Shown: in pieces, positions 1 through 7,926 of the stretch
Layout: each line of letters starts with the position of its first letter
Position numbering within the stretch: the first letter of the stretch is position 1
NCBI GenBank assembly: GCA_025210805.1
Contig: JAOAQX010000027.1
Coordinates: 46,500-110,499, forward strand
From: Flavobacteriales bacterium
GTDB lineage: Bacteria; Bacteroidota; Bacteroidia; Flavobacteriales; CAJXXR01
DNA length: 64,000 bases
Reading direction: 5' to 3'
Made by a program: the position numbers and the translations under genes
The notes under the pieces: model-generated
What the model was told of the DNA's origin: nothing
The model's database searches: none
Seen by the model: the letters and a program-made list of their open reading frames with translations, nothing else

Positions 1-348
1 ATTTTTGTGTTCAATTTCGATAAAGCAGCCTTTTATTTGACTCTTATGCCAATAAAAATCTCCATACCACTCCCCATCCTTCAAGTCCTCACGAATAAAG
101 ACTTTGTCGCCCTCTTTTAGTTTCCAGAATTTGTAGGGGATTATTTGATAGCCTTCTTTTTCGTAGAATGATTTTGGGGAGTATAATAAACTACTCGCTT
201 CAACGTTGTAGCAAGTGCGTGATTCATATACACCCCAATAAATGCCTTCGATACCGCTTTCAAACTCACACCCGCATTCATTGATAAATACTCTCGCTTC
301 TTCTTCCGTTTCGCAGTTGATTGCTATTTTCTCGTTGTTTAATTCCAT
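1..348 (-). CDS. Hypothetical phage protein (3' end outside window)
   Basis: An open frame on the minus strand starts at ATG 346-348 and runs 116 codons without a stop to the window edge, so the C-terminus is missing. The protein begins MELNNEKIAINCETEEE and has acidic and aromatic stretches (YWGVYES, WYGDFYWHK). No family is recognised. The upstream sequence attaaacaaaaacgatt resembles the leader found before many other genes of this prophage, which supports the start. It is the last visible gene of the leftward early phage operon, 12 bases after the stop of the preceding gene. Confidence 0.6.
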   Translation of the reverse strand, partial: MELNNEKIAINCETEEEARVFINECGCEFESGIEGIYWGVYESRTCYNVEASSLLYSPKSFYEKEGYQIIPYKFWKLKEGDKVFIREDLKDGEWYGDFYWHKSQIKGCFIEIEHKN

Positions 349-360
349 AATCGTTTTTGT

Positions 361-1176
361 TTAATTATCTATTAACACACTTGTTATCTTATTTCTCTGC
401 AGAAATATCTTAGCTATTCTTTGATAACCGATAAGTTTAGCATACTCATCCATTGAAATCTGCGTTGTTTCTTTTTTTGAAAAAGAGGAAGCTCTTAACT
501 CCGCATTTGGTGTAGATTTTTCAACCTGTTTTATTTTGTTATGATTTTTTCGCCTATTTTCAATGAAATAGTTTTTATTTTCTTTTTTACTGCTTTTTTC
601 ACACTTAGCCCATTCTATTGATTTTCTCCAATTTACAACATGATTCGGATTGTGTTTTTCAACTTCTTGGTACAGCTTCTCAGCCATTTTAATGTTCGGC
701 GTTATTCCTACCCATTCCCATTTTACAGCTCTTCCATGTCCAGTTTTCTTTATTATTCCATTTTTAGATAAGATTAATCCAATAGACGATGCAGGATTAT
801 GCTTTTTTATGAAGTTGCTCATCCTAAAATTATCACCCCTCCTATCTATATCTTTTTTGAGTTCCTTTAATTGACTCAAGATACTCACATGTAATTCACT
901 AGTATTTTTCTCTCTAGGATTTCGTGATGAAAATGTTTTAAGCACTAATGCCGCCATGTTTTCGTTTGGATTTCCACCGATCCATTTCCACCCTCCTTTT
1001 TCATTTTTTTTTATTATTCCTGCTAATTGTAAAACAACGCTTAAATCTTTTGACACACTGAAATCTGTACTAAATTTAAACATAGAAATGTTTTCATTTA
1101 GAGCCATACTTGATTTTAGTACTTTTAGGATTGACTCATATTTTTTTATGTTCTTTTTTGATGCTCTTGTTTCCAT
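361..1176 (-). CDS. Hypothetical phage protein with two winged-helix-like repeats
   Basis: A 271-residue basic protein of unknown function. It holds an internal duplication: a hydrophobic helix, then GIIKKNEKGGWKWIGGNPNE near residue 60 and GIIKKTGHGRAVKWEWVGIT near residue 150, each followed by a helix starting KMA or NMA. This pattern (helix, basic turn, Trp-rich hairpin) resembles winged-helix DNA-binding units, but that is inference. The frame is open further upstream only from a TTG codon at 1209, which would overlap the preceding gene. The ATG at 1176 has the leader actaaacaaaaattcaatt and was chosen. The C-terminal 90 residues are Lys/Asn-rich. Confidence 0.6.
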   Translation of the reverse strand: METRASKKNIKKYESILKVLKSSMALNENISMFKFSTDFSVSKDLSVVLQLAGIIKKNEKGGWKWIGGNPNENMAALVLKTFSSRNPREKNTSELHVSILSQLKELKKDIDRRGDNFRMSNFIKKHNPASSIGLILSKNGIIKKTGHGRAVKWEWVGITPNIKMAEKLYQEVEKHNPNHVVNWRKSIEWAKCEKSSKKENKNYFIENRRKNHNKIKQVEKSTPNAELRASSFSKKETTQISMDEYAKLIGYQRIAKIFLQRNKITSVLIDN

Positions 1177-1190
1177 AATTGAATTTTTGT

Positions 1191-1949
1191 TTAGTTTTCG
1201 TTTCGCCAAAGCTCTATTAAACTAAGCTCTGCCATTTTTCTTTTAATCTCTTTTTCAGTTGGTTTTGGTTTGCCGAAGTTGAATTTTCGCATAGTTCGGT
1301 ATTCGTCTTTTACGAGGATTTCCGCTTTTCTTCTGTGTTTTTGCATTTCGTCTTTTCTGCCATGAAAATATTTCCATGTCGAAAGCCAATATTTAAACCA
1401 AGCACTAGGCATTTGATTGGTTTTTAGAAATTCTTCCTTAATTTCCTCCGCCCATTCTTCTTCGGATTTAAGCGTAACTGGAAGCTCTTTTTTTGCTTCT
1501 TTTACCAGTTGGTCAGGCATTGGTATATTTTGCTCCCGATACTGCCTTTTCTTCCAATTTTGGTATTTCTTTAAAATTTCACCAACATATTCAGCGTTGA
1601 AAAGCTGAAAATGGTCGGTTTTACGATCGTATGCGGAATATCTTTCTAATTCAAAGGCTTTGTTTATCTCAAATACTGAAAGTGTCTTATATCGACTTAG
1701 AATCATTTTGGATATATCTTGAGCATTTAGGTTGTCGATTTCTTCCTTGATGCCCGAAAGAACGCAAATCCGAGTCATCAGCAATGGCAATATCGATCTT
1801 AAAGTCTCTATTGGAGCATCTTTTATCATCTGCTTTGGAGTACTTAAAAACTCTCTATCAGTCATTTGACTTGCTTTATCAAGTACCTCCCAAACCCCAT
1901 TTGGATGGGTCGGCATTTGCTTCGATAGTGTCAATTGTCTGTCTTCCAT
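1191..1949 (-). CDS. Hypothetical phage protein downstream of the replication initiator
   Basis: A 252-residue soluble, charged protein of unknown family. A central stretch (SVFEINKAFELERY, then QLFNAEYVGEILKKYQNWKKR) looks helical. Its place directly after the DnaD-like replication gene suggests a replication accessory role such as helicase loading, but no motif proves that. Its first 71 bases overlap the 3' end of the replication gene in another frame. The start is still favoured because the sequence before it, actaaacaacaacgct, is the best copy of the leader shared by this prophage's genes. An internal Met at about 1865 would remove the overlap but has no such leader. Confidence 0.6.
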   Translation of the reverse strand: MEDRQLTLSKQMPTHPNGVWEVLDKASQMTDREFLSTPKQMIKDAPIETLRSILPLLMTRICVLSGIKEEIDNLNAQDISKMILSRYKTLSVFEINKAFELERYSAYDRKTDHFQLFNAEYVGEILKKYQNWKKRQYREQNIPMPDQLVKEAKKELPVTLKSEEEWAEEIKEEFLKTNQMPSAWFKYWLSTWKYFHGRKDEMQKHRRKAEILVKDEYRTMRKFNFGKPKPTEKEIKRKMAELSLIELWRNEN

Positions 1950-2655
1950 AGCGTTGTTGTTTAGTTTCTTTTTCTTTTTTTGCGGAACTTTTTTCTTTTT
2001 TTTCCCACTCTTTTTGGCGATTAATCCAGTTACTCACCGCAGATTTCCAGTTTGCCATTTTGTTTTTACCGACCTTCCAGTTGTTAGATTGGTAGAAGTG
2101 AAAGAATCTTTCAGCTTGTGTTTTTGAAAACTCGGTATTTTGAGATTTTTCAAAAAAGTAATTTTCGATTTCAGAAAGGGAGGGGGGGGAAAAGGTTTTC
2201 CTTTTCTTTTTCTCCTTCTCTACTATTACTTTCTTTAATTCTTTACTTCTTATATTCTTTTCTTTTGTGTTGTCGTTGTGTTGTCGGTGTGTTGCCGATG
2301 TGTTGTTTGGTGTGTTATCACCTTCTTTGTGCTTCTTGTTTACTTCTGATTTAGTGACGCTTAAAAGCGATTGTCCTTGTGTTGTTCGCTGTGTTGCGTA
2401 CCTTTGTTTTATGAGTAATTTCATGAAATTACGTACTTTGGTATTACCCCATTTCCAACGCTTTTCAAGGTATCTGATGCTTACTGGTATTTCTCCTATT
2501 TCTAACTCAATAGCTTTGCCGTTTATTAGCTCTGTCGATGCTTCAAATCTTGCTTGTTCTAATAAATCAAGCCAAGCTTCTGCCTTCGAATATACTCGCT
2601 CTTCGTTCCAAAATGGACTGTTAAAATACTCTCTATCTAGCTTTACAAATGCCAT
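1879..2655 (-). CDS. Phage replication initiator, replisome-organiser/DnaD-like
   Basis: A 258-residue protein. The N-terminal 100 residues (AFVKLDREYFNSPFWNEERV, SKAEAWLDLLEQARFEA, then RYLEKRWKWGNTKVRNFMK) fit the winged-helix domain of phage replisome organisers, with the usual opening 'F..L.R....P.W'. A Lys/Asn-rich linker (about 100-150) follows, then a helical part (residues 155-215, NYFFEKSQNTEFSKTQAERF, WKSAVSNWINRQ) like the C-terminal part of DnaD-type loaders. In related phages this gene sits beside recombination genes, as here. It likely binds the phage origin and recruits host replication proteins. The function is inferred from family pattern and context. Confidence 0.75.
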   Translation of the reverse strand: MAFVKLDREYFNSPFWNEERVYSKAEAWLDLLEQARFEASTELINGKAIELEIGEIPVSIRYLEKRWKWGNTKVRNFMKLLIKQRYATQRTTQGQSLLSVTKSEVNKKHKEGDNTPNNTSATHRQHNDNTKEKNIRSKELKKVIVEKEKKKRKTFSPPSLSEIENYFFEKSQNTEFSKTQAERFFHFYQSNNWKVGKNKMANWKSAVSNWINRQKEWEKKEKSSAKKEKETKQQRYGRQTIDTIEANADPSKWGLGGT

Positions 2656-2658
2656 CTA

Positions 2659-2943
2659 CTACATCAATTCTTTCACTTGCTCCGAAAAAGGTATTTTTTC
2701 GATTTTTGTGATTTCTACATTTACTACTCTACTTTGGTGATGTGGTTTGGTTATAAACTCCGCCACCACCTTATCACCCACGCTTATCAATCCAAAGTTT
2801 AAGTTCTTTGGTAAAACCGCCGATATCCCTACCGACGGACTGTTCAAAATCAATATTTGTGCATTACCTTTTCGAAACTGGGTAATATCTTGCACAAAGC
2901 CTTCTATTTTTAGATTGTTACTCATTAGATTGGCTTTCTTCAT
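2659..2943 (-). CDS. Small hypothetical phage protein, probably beta-rich
   Basis: A 94-residue protein with alternating hydrophobic strands (AQILILNSPSVGISAVLP, VGDKVVAEFITKP, RVVNVEITKIEKI), suggesting a small beta-barrel or OB-like fold; this is inference. It lies in the recombination/replication operon, 3 bases before the replication initiator. The ATG at 2943 overlaps the preceding gene by 26 bases. A second ATG at 2925 (MSNNLKIEG) overlaps by only 8 bases and may be the true start. Confidence 0.55.
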   Translation of the reverse strand: MKKANLMSNNLKIEGFVQDITQFRKGNAQILILNSPSVGISAVLPKNLNFGLISVGDKVVAEFITKPHHQSRVVNVEITKIEKIPFSEQVKELM

Positions 2944-3226
2944 GAGATTGCTTTTTAATTTTCCATGCTGAAAGTGTGTGAAACACTTGTTTTGGAGACT
3001 CTTGATCCTTCTGCCACTCTCGACCTCGTATTGAAAAATCGATAGAAACTAAATCATCTTTAATATATTCGTTAAGAATATGGACCTTGTCTTGATTAAA
3101 TTCAAAAGAAAGAATCTGAGGGTATTGTTCATCAGTTTCAATTACAATTTCTCTTTTCTTAAACGTGTCACTCACTTGAATGATTTCGCCTACTCTTAGG
3201 ACTTTTCCTTTTGCTGTGTAGCTCAT
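2918..3226 (-). CDS. Small hypothetical phage protein
   Basis: A 102-residue protein starting MSYTAKGKVLRVGEIIQVSD. It contains several predicted strands (KREIVIETDEQYPQILSFEF, DDLVSIDFSIRGREW) and a hydrophilic tail. The pattern of a short opening strand, a beta meander and a Trp-containing end is similar to small phage ssDNA-binding or OB-fold proteins, and the position between the nuclease/RecT pair and the replication gene would fit that. No family signature is certain. It is translationally linked to the next gene by an overlapping end. Confidence 0.55.
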   Translation of the reverse strand: MSYTAKGKVLRVGEIIQVSDTFKKREIVIETDEQYPQILSFEFNQDKVHILNEYIKDDLVSIDFSIRGREWQKDQESPKQVFHTLSAWKIKKQSHEESQSNE

Positions 3227-3265
3227 AGTTGATAAATAAAATGGTTAATAATTTTTTGGAATCCC

Positions 3266-4210
3266 TTAGCTTATTTCTTTTTCCAGTTCAAGAATCTGTG
3301 GATTTAGATTATTGATCGTTGTTACTGTGTTCATGAACTCTCTTGCTAAAGAGATACATTTGTTTCTTTGCTCGATTCTCGCTTTGTCAAAAGGGTGTGC
3401 GATCATGTGTACTCTTTGACTTTCGGGAATCTCTTTGAAGTCGTCAAACCATGTTTTTTCGGCTTGTGATGAATATTCACAAAAAGCATTCAATCCTTTT
3501 TCATCAAAAATATGGTTGTAGATAATTTTTTTGACCTCGGGAATGGCTTCATCTCTTACATTACCTTCCATGTTCAAAAGGTTCATTCGATAATCTGCAC
3601 TTCTTATTTCTTTCTCGATAATTTCGAAAGGTGTATTAACTAAAGTATGAACCAATAACGAATCTTTTAAACCCCATAAATCCATATAACTATCTAATTG
3701 TCTTAGATAAATTTCATTTGGCTTGTCTTGGAGTATCTTTGTGAAAGACTGCCACGAATAGGCGGTTTTTAAGTCTATAATTACATCGTTCACTGGTTTG
3801 ATGTCAATGGCTCCAGTAACCCAATCATTTGTCTTTCTTTCGGTCGAATAAATCAAATATTTCTGCACCACTTTTGAAAGTAAATCCCTTGACTCTTTTT
3901 CTTGCTCAATTCCTTTTGTTAAAGCATCGGCATACAAAACTTTTGACCTTCCAAATTTCTCCGCATATACAAGTTCTGATAAGATGGTTTTCTGACCATC
4001 AGATAGTTTGTATTTTCGGCTTTTAATCTCTTTGAATTGTAGTTCAATAAGTGTTTCTTTTTGCTTTGTGGTCAACGCTTTTCCGTCTCCCGAAGCTCTT
4101 AATTTTTTTAACTTTTCAAGAATTTTGACTTGATTTGCGGTCAATGGTTTAGGTACGGAAATTATTTTCCCAACCATGTGTGATCTGAATTTGTAGTTTG
4201 AAAAGTCCAT
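3266..4210 (-). CDS. PD-(D/E)XK nuclease, RecT partner exonuclease
   Basis: A 314-residue protein. In the middle it shows the GAID ... DLK arrangement (WVTGAIDIKPVNDVIIDLKT), the metal-binding core of PD-(D/E)XK nucleases of the lambda exonuclease/YqaJ kind, preceded by a helix KGIEQEKESRDLL that can supply the first acidic residue. The N-terminal half is Lys-rich and helical. The start ATG overlaps the recT stop (TAATG), so the two are translationally coupled. Known exonuclease-annealase pairs process double-strand ends and anneal single strands in phage recombination; that role is inferred for this pair. Confidence 0.75.
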   Translation of the reverse strand: MDFSNYKFRSHMVGKIISVPKPLTANQVKILEKLKKLRASGDGKALTTKQKETLIELQFKEIKSRKYKLSDGQKTILSELVYAEKFGRSKVLYADALTKGIEQEKESRDLLSKVVQKYLIYSTERKTNDWVTGAIDIKPVNDVIIDLKTAYSWQSFTKILQDKPNEIYLRQLDSYMDLWGLKDSLLVHTLVNTPFEIIEKEIRSADYRMNLLNMEGNVRDEAIPEVKKIIYNHIFDEKGLNAFCEYSSQAEKTWFDDFKEIPESQRVHMIAHPFDKARIEQRNKCISLAREFMNTVTTINNLNPQILELEKEIS

Positions 4211-5079
4211 TACTTTATCTCTTTTAGTTTAGCATTGAATATCTCGCTATTCTCTGCTTGTTCTTCTTCTGAAAGACTTGACCATATAGCATCTAAATCC
4301 TCTTTTGATTTAGCGTTTGCAATTACGTCCTCCACGTTTTCGATAATAGTTGCTTCTACTTCTTCCGTATTGTCTGGGTAATCAACATTTCCGTCCAAAT
4401 CATTAACAACCGCTTGATCAGTTACCATAGCTTTCTCCATCTCAATGCTCATTGGAGCATACTTTGAAAGTAGAAGTTTTAATACCGTCTTGGATGCCAT
4501 GGCTTCAAAGTTATCTTTCCAAACTCCGTCACCTTTTTTGAAAGATTGCGAGTACTTTAAAGCGTGGTTTTCCACATCTTCCAAACTCATGAAAAGGGAC
4601 TTTGAAAATCCGTTGATTAATTCGAAATAAGCTACATAACCAATAGTTTTAGCTTTGTTTCGCTCCGAGAAATTTTGTTCCCATTTGAATGAGTATTCAC
4701 CAGTTAGGTAGTCCACCATTTGCAACTCACCTTCTTTTACAGCTGTTACATTTATTGTTTTGAATTTTCCAGACCTTTGAGCCAACTGAATGAATCCTTT
4801 GTAACCCAATTGAAATTGTGCTTGCTTTCCATAAGGTACTATGTATGCAAATCCGAGATTCGGGTTGATAGGCAAATCCAAAGTTGCAGCAACCATTGCT
4901 GAACTTATGATTGAGTTCTTATCCGCTGTTGCTAATAACTTGTTATTGCTTGTTAGGGTAAGTACAGACGCAATAAAACCTGCCGATTTTTGCCCCAATA
5001 CCTCTTGAAATTTCTTTTTTAGCGTTTCATTTGAAAACGCTTCTTTTAATGCTAATTTGTTTGTGTTTGTGTTGCTCAT
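4210..5079 (-). CDS. recT: RecT-family single-strand annealing protein
   Basis: A 289-residue protein matching RecT. It has FIASVLTLTSNNKLLATADKN near residue 35, a conserved ATLDLPINPNLGFAYIVPYG segment near residue 67, then QFQLGYKGFIQLAQRSGKF and the SKTVLKLLLSKYAP helix near residue 200. RecT proteins bind ssDNA and promote annealing during phage recombination. The final 70 residues are acidic (NTEEVEATIIENVEDV), a common variable tail. The gene lies between a DUF1351-like gene upstream and the partner nuclease downstream. The leader cctaaactaaaacaacgtt precedes the ATG. Confidence 0.93.
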   Translation of the reverse strand: MSNTNTNKLALKEAFSNETLKKKFQEVLGQKSAGFIASVLTLTSNNKLLATADKNSIISSAMVAATLDLPINPNLGFAYIVPYGKQAQFQLGYKGFIQLAQRSGKFKTINVTAVKEGELQMVDYLTGEYSFKWEQNFSERNKAKTIGYVAYFELINGFSKSLFMSLEDVENHALKYSQSFKKGDGVWKDNFEAMASKTVLKLLLSKYAPMSIEMEKAMVTDQAVVNDLDGNVDYPDNTEEVEATIIENVEDVIANAKSKEDLDAIWSSLSEEEQAENSEIFNAKLKEIK

Positions 5080-5088
5080 AACGTTGTT

Positions 5089-6108
5089 TTAGTTTAGGTT
5101 AATTAATGCTTTAGAATAGTGTTCTTTTAAAGATTCGATACTTTCTGTTAACTCAGTGTAAAAAGCTTTTAAAACCCTATCTTGAAGGATTAGCCCCTCC
5201 ATGTTGATAGAGTTAATGGCTTCTTGTATTTTTTCTTTTTCGGGCATTAATTTTTTGAGTCTCTCTTTAATCTCTTGCTCTTCTTTTTCTTTTCTAGCTC
5301 TTTCCTTGGCGAGTTTTTCAGCTTTTTCTTTGGCTAAACGAATGCTCTCTAAACGCTCTTTTTCAAGTTGAATCTTTCGTTTTTCCTCCTCTATTGCTTT
5401 TTTTTCTTTCGCTATTTTTTCATTTTCAATTCGCTGTCTCTCCTCTTCTAATACTCTAAGTCGTCGCTCTTTTTCAAGTTGTAATTTTTTTTGCTCCTCA
5501 AACTCCGCTCGTTCTTGTTTTAATTTCTCCGCTTCCAGCTTTCTATTTTCTTCCTCTTGAAGTTGAGTGATTTTGTTTTTGTATTCATTCTCAAGGGATT
5601 CTTTAAGAATTAATAATGAAGGACTAAACTCTTGAAAATCAAAATCTGAAACGAAATAATCAGAAATAGTTAAAACTTCTCCGAATGATAATTTTGAAAT
5701 AGCTTCACCAACTTTTATTTTAATTGATTCAATTTCATTTCTAATTAAATCAACTCTTTCTTTCTCTTTTCTAAGCTTTTCCTCTTTCTCTTTTAGTTTT
5801 AATTTTTCATAACGATTGATTTCTTCTTGTTGTTTGGCTTCGTGTGGCTTTGTTATTTCTATCAAACTATCCTTGAAAGCAATAACCCCTTTGCGGAATT
5901 CATTTATTTTTTTAGCAATAACCTTATCGCCTTTTTCTACTTCTGTTCTCGCTGTCCTTAATGCGGTTCTTCTCTTCTTTGCTTCTTGAAGGCTTTTTGT
6001 ATCCGAAATTTCAATAAAAGGGTTTTTATTAACAGTTTCATGTTGCTTTTGTTCCCACTCTTGAAGCTCTTGAATAGTTGATATTTGTGGTAGTTTCAGT
6101 TCATTCAT
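5089..6108 (-). CDS. DUF1351-like phage coiled-coil protein
   Basis: A 339-residue protein. The N-terminal part (RRTALRTARTEVEKGDKVIA, then KKINEFRKGVIAFKDSLIEI, KPHEAKQQEEINRYE) matches the pattern of DUF1351 phage proteins, which are usually encoded next to recT as here. Residues about 195-290 are an almost uninterrupted Glu/Lys/Arg coiled coil (KLEAEKLKQERAEFEEQKK and similar). The C-terminus is a small helical domain. Its role in phage recombination or replication is not established. The ATG has the leader acacaacgtt. Confidence 0.7.
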   Translation of the reverse strand: MNELKLPQISTIQELQEWEQKQHETVNKNPFIEISDTKSLQEAKKRRTALRTARTEVEKGDKVIAKKINEFRKGVIAFKDSLIEITKPHEAKQQEEINRYEKLKLKEKEEKLRKEKERVDLIRNEIESIKIKVGEAISKLSFGEVLTISDYFVSDFDFQEFSPSLLILKESLENEYKNKITQLQEEENRKLEAEKLKQERAEFEEQKKLQLEKERRLRVLEEERQRIENEKIAKEKKAIEEEKRKIQLEKERLESIRLAKEKAEKLAKERARKEKEEQEIKERLKKLMPEKEKIQEAINSINMEGLILQDRVLKAFYTELTESIESLKEHYSKALINLN

Positions 6109-6122
6109 AACGTTGTGTAATT

Positions 6123-6467
6123 TTAGTTTTTATGATTAATAGTTTGGTATATGGTTATGCGGTAAGGTTTACTCTTCTTGTTCACTTCCGTTACCTCCAT
6201 AGTGTCGTTTACTTGGTTTACTTTAAAAAAAATATCATCATCTCTTATCCACCTATTTACTGTATAAGGTGTTACTCCGAGTTTTTTGGCTAAAGAAATA
6301 GGTGAATACTCTTTTGTTTCGCCTTGTTTGGATAGAATGCTTTTTAAAACTTGTGTGTCCTCTTTGAGAGTGTTCAACTCCTTAGATAAAGTTTCCATCC
6401 ACTCTTTTTGACTATCTAGTAGCCTTTTAAAAAGCTCTCTCTCTTCGCTTGCTTGTAGTATTTCCAT
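6123..6467 (-). CDS. Small helix-turn-helix DNA-binding protein of the phage early operon
   Basis: A 114-residue protein. Residues 1-55 form a heptad-like helix (LFKRLLDSQKEWMETLSKEL). Residues about 58-80 are a helix-turn-helix (SPISLAKKLGVTPYTVNRWI), as in excisionase or HTH_17 proteins, followed by a beta hairpin (FFKVNQVNDTMEVTEV). It probably binds DNA as an oligomer; an excisionase-like or regulatory role is possible. The frame is open to a TTG at 6482, but the ATG at 6467 lies directly after the stop of the preceding small gene and was chosen. Confidence 0.65.
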   Translation of the reverse strand: MEILQASEERELFKRLLDSQKEWMETLSKELNTLKEDTQVLKSILSKQGETKEYSPISLAKKLGVTPYTVNRWIRDDDIFFKVNQVNDTMEVTEVNKKSKPYRITIYQTINHKN

Positions 6468-6468
6468 T

Positions 6469-6603
6469 TTAAAGTCTTTCAATCAGTCCGCCTATCCAGT
6501 TTAAGGATAGAAATATTAGTAAATAGCCTATCGATACCATCAAGGCTTTTAATCCCATTTTTAAAGGGTTTTTGCGATATTCTTCAAATAGTTCGTTAAG
6601 CAT
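6469..6603 (-). CDS. Small membrane protein, 44 residues
   Basis: A short frame from ATG 6601-6603 to TAA 6469-6471 encodes MLNELFEEYRKNPLKMGLKA, then one hydrophobic segment (LMVSIGYLLIFLSLNWIGGL) and a short basic end. Its start overlaps the stop of the upstream LuxR-HTH gene by 8 bases, and its stop is directly before the next ATG. It therefore fits tightly into an otherwise 130-base gap, which argues that it is a real gene. One transmembrane helix is predicted. The function is unknown; it may work with the upstream gene, whose product also has a C-terminal membrane segment. Confidence 0.55.
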   Translation of the reverse strand: MLNELFEEYRKNPLKMGLKALMVSIGYLLIFLSLNWIGGLIERL

Positions 6604-6958
6604 TGATAACAAGTTCTGTTTCTTGTTTTCTTCCTCTTCTACTGCTTCTTCTTACTCGCAAAGGGTCTATCTCCGTGAACATTGTTGAGATAACTATCAT
6701 CAAGAATATTATTGGTAAGAATCCAGTTTTTAAAAACTCCTTGAATTTTGCTTTGTTTTCCTCGCTCATAAACTCCATAGCGATGAATCTCACAATGTCG
6801 GCTTTTGTGTATCCGCCTATTTTTTTACGGATATTTCTTGCGTGTACATGAGTGGTACTCGCTTTTTGCCCAAGCTTGTCACAAATTTGTTTTTCAGGCA
6901 AACCCTTTGTGATTAATCGTGAAACTTCAATTTCTTTTGGTGTAAGCTTTTCTAACAT
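6596..6958 (-). CDS. LuxR-type HTH protein with a C-terminal membrane segment
   Basis: A 120-residue protein. Residues 1-62 are a GerE/LuxR helix-turn-helix (LTPKEIEVSRLITKGLPEKQ, HARNIRKKIGGYTKADIVRF). A hydrophobic helix follows at about 85-100 (FLPIIFLMIVISTMF) and then a very basic tail (RVRRSSRRGRKQ). There is no receiver domain. The arrangement suggests a membrane-tethered DNA-binding protein with the HTH in the cytoplasm. It overlaps a 44-residue membrane protein gene downstream and the preceding gene by 7 bases, so the three are probably co-translated. The role in the phage is unknown. Confidence 0.65.
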   Translation of the reverse strand: MLEKLTPKEIEVSRLITKGLPEKQICDKLGQKASTTHVHARNIRKKIGGYTKADIVRFIAMEFMSEENKAKFKEFLKTGFLPIIFLMIVISTMFTEIDPLRVRRSSRRGRKQETELVINA

Positions 6959-7230
6959 ACCTTTGTTTTTTTGAGATAATTTTTATACTTACGACCTCTG
7001 ATTTCAAGAGTTTCAGCGTTCGTTGTAGCTTTCTCTATCAAAGCTTGCACAAGGCCCAAATGATAGGCGCGAACTTTTCTTTTTCCATCAACACCTCGCA
7101 ATAAGATGTTGATTGTTGGAACACTTACCTCAAACTCTTTTGCTATGATTTCCCGATCTTTTGTAGTCAAAAGATCCCTTAGCGTGTACGCTATCTCTCT
7201 TGGTATAGCTTGATCTATATTAATTTTCAT
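6952..7230 (-). CDS. Small DNA-binding-like phage protein
   Basis: A 92-residue basic protein. The middle (TTKDREIIAKEFEVSVPTIN followed by LLRGVDGKRKV) looks like a helix-turn-helix: a short helix, the turn FEVSVPT, then a recognition helix. A longer helix (YHLGLVQALIEKATTNAETL) may serve dimerisation. No named family is certain. It is in the leftward early operon, overlapping both neighbours by a few bases. Confidence 0.55.
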   Translation of the reverse strand: MKINIDQAIPREIAYTLRDLLTTKDREIIAKEFEVSVPTINILLRGVDGKRKVRAYHLGLVQALIEKATTNAETLEIRGRKYKNYLKKTKVC

Positions 7231-7912
7231 TTTCGCTTGATTTTAATTGTCCATCTTCAAACCAGTAAAATGTATTTGGCTTGATTTGTACTTCGAGTAT
7301 TTCACCGCCTACTTTGACTGAATGAATGTTGTTTATAGTCCATTTATGATTGATATATCGCCAATCTGCAACCACAATCCAACCGTTTTTTGCCATCGCT
7401 TTAGATTTAACACCTAAGGCTGATGCAATAGCCTCATCCCCAGTAGTAGTGGCGTGAGCTTCATCCCCAGTAGTAGTGGCGTGAGCTTCATCCCCAGTAG
7501 TAGTGGCGTGAGCGTAATCCCCAGTAGTAGTGGCGTGAGCGTAATCCCCAGTAGTAGTGGCGTGAGCTTTATACCCAGTAGTAGTGGAAAAGTTGTCTTT
7601 AGCCCATTGAACTTTAATTTTTATAAAATCTAACAAGCTAAGTTTTGCTTTTATTCTTAACTTAGACGAAACTGTTTTGTCGCCTTCTTTCTTAACTATT
7701 CCAGTCTGTTCAACAACAGCGTAATTACTATTGTTAAATCCGTAATAGTTAGATACATCAAATGGATTTTCACAAGCGTGAAATCCGTTTTCACAAGGAA
7801 TTACTTCCCCTTCTACTTCATGAGTTTTACCTTCTTCAAATTGATAATCTCGGCATTTATAACCTTTATCAAATGCTTTATAGCTTATTGTTATATTTTC
7901 TTTTTTTGACAT
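7220..7912 (-). CDS. DUF7666-like protein with a 9-residue tandem repeat
   Basis: A 230-residue protein. The N-terminal 85 residues (KAFDKGYKCRDYQFEEGKTH, IPCENGFHACENPFDVSNYY) carry the Cys/His pattern CENGFHACENP of a domain I recall as DUF7666, found in phage and mobile-element proteins. Residues about 115-160 hold five and a half copies of a nine-residue unit AHATTTGD(Y/E), then the like-spaced GDEAIASALGVKSKAMAKNG. Short Ala/Gly repeats of this kind form left-handed beta-helices in YadA-type heads, so a beta-solenoid is possible (inference). The C-terminus is a small beta domain. The function is unknown. Confidence 0.65.
   Translation of the reverse strand: MSKKENITISYKAFDKGYKCRDYQFEEGKTHEVEGEVIPCENGFHACENPFDVSNYYGFNNSNYAVVEQTGIVKKEGDKTVSSKLRIKAKLSLLDFIKIKVQWAKDNFSTTTGYKAHATTTGDYAHATTTGDYAHATTTGDEAHATTTGDEAHATTTGDEAIASALGVKSKAMAKNGWIVVADWRYINHKWTINNIHSVKVGGEILEVQIKPNTFYWFEDGQLKSSENEN
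7434..7588 (-). repeat. 27-bp in-frame minisatellite, about 5.5 copies
   Basis: The unit catccccagtagtagtggcg-tgagctt (27 bp) repeats in register across this stretch, encoding nine residues per copy. Copies differ by single bases (cttcat versus cgtaat), changing Glu to Tyr at the last position. The ends are degenerate (gcctcatcc at one end, ttatacccagtag at the other). Copy number can be expected to change by slippage without frameshift. Confidence 0.9.
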
Positions 7913-7926
7913 GATTTAGTTGTTTT

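Noticed and set aside
6469..6596. Possible non-coding gap in the early operon
   Set aside because: Re-read as a 44-residue membrane protein frame that overlaps both neighbours, so it is listed as a gene.
7434..7588. Possible CRISPR array (regular repeats)
   Set aside because: The 27-bp units are directly abutting with no spacers and are in frame in a protein gene.
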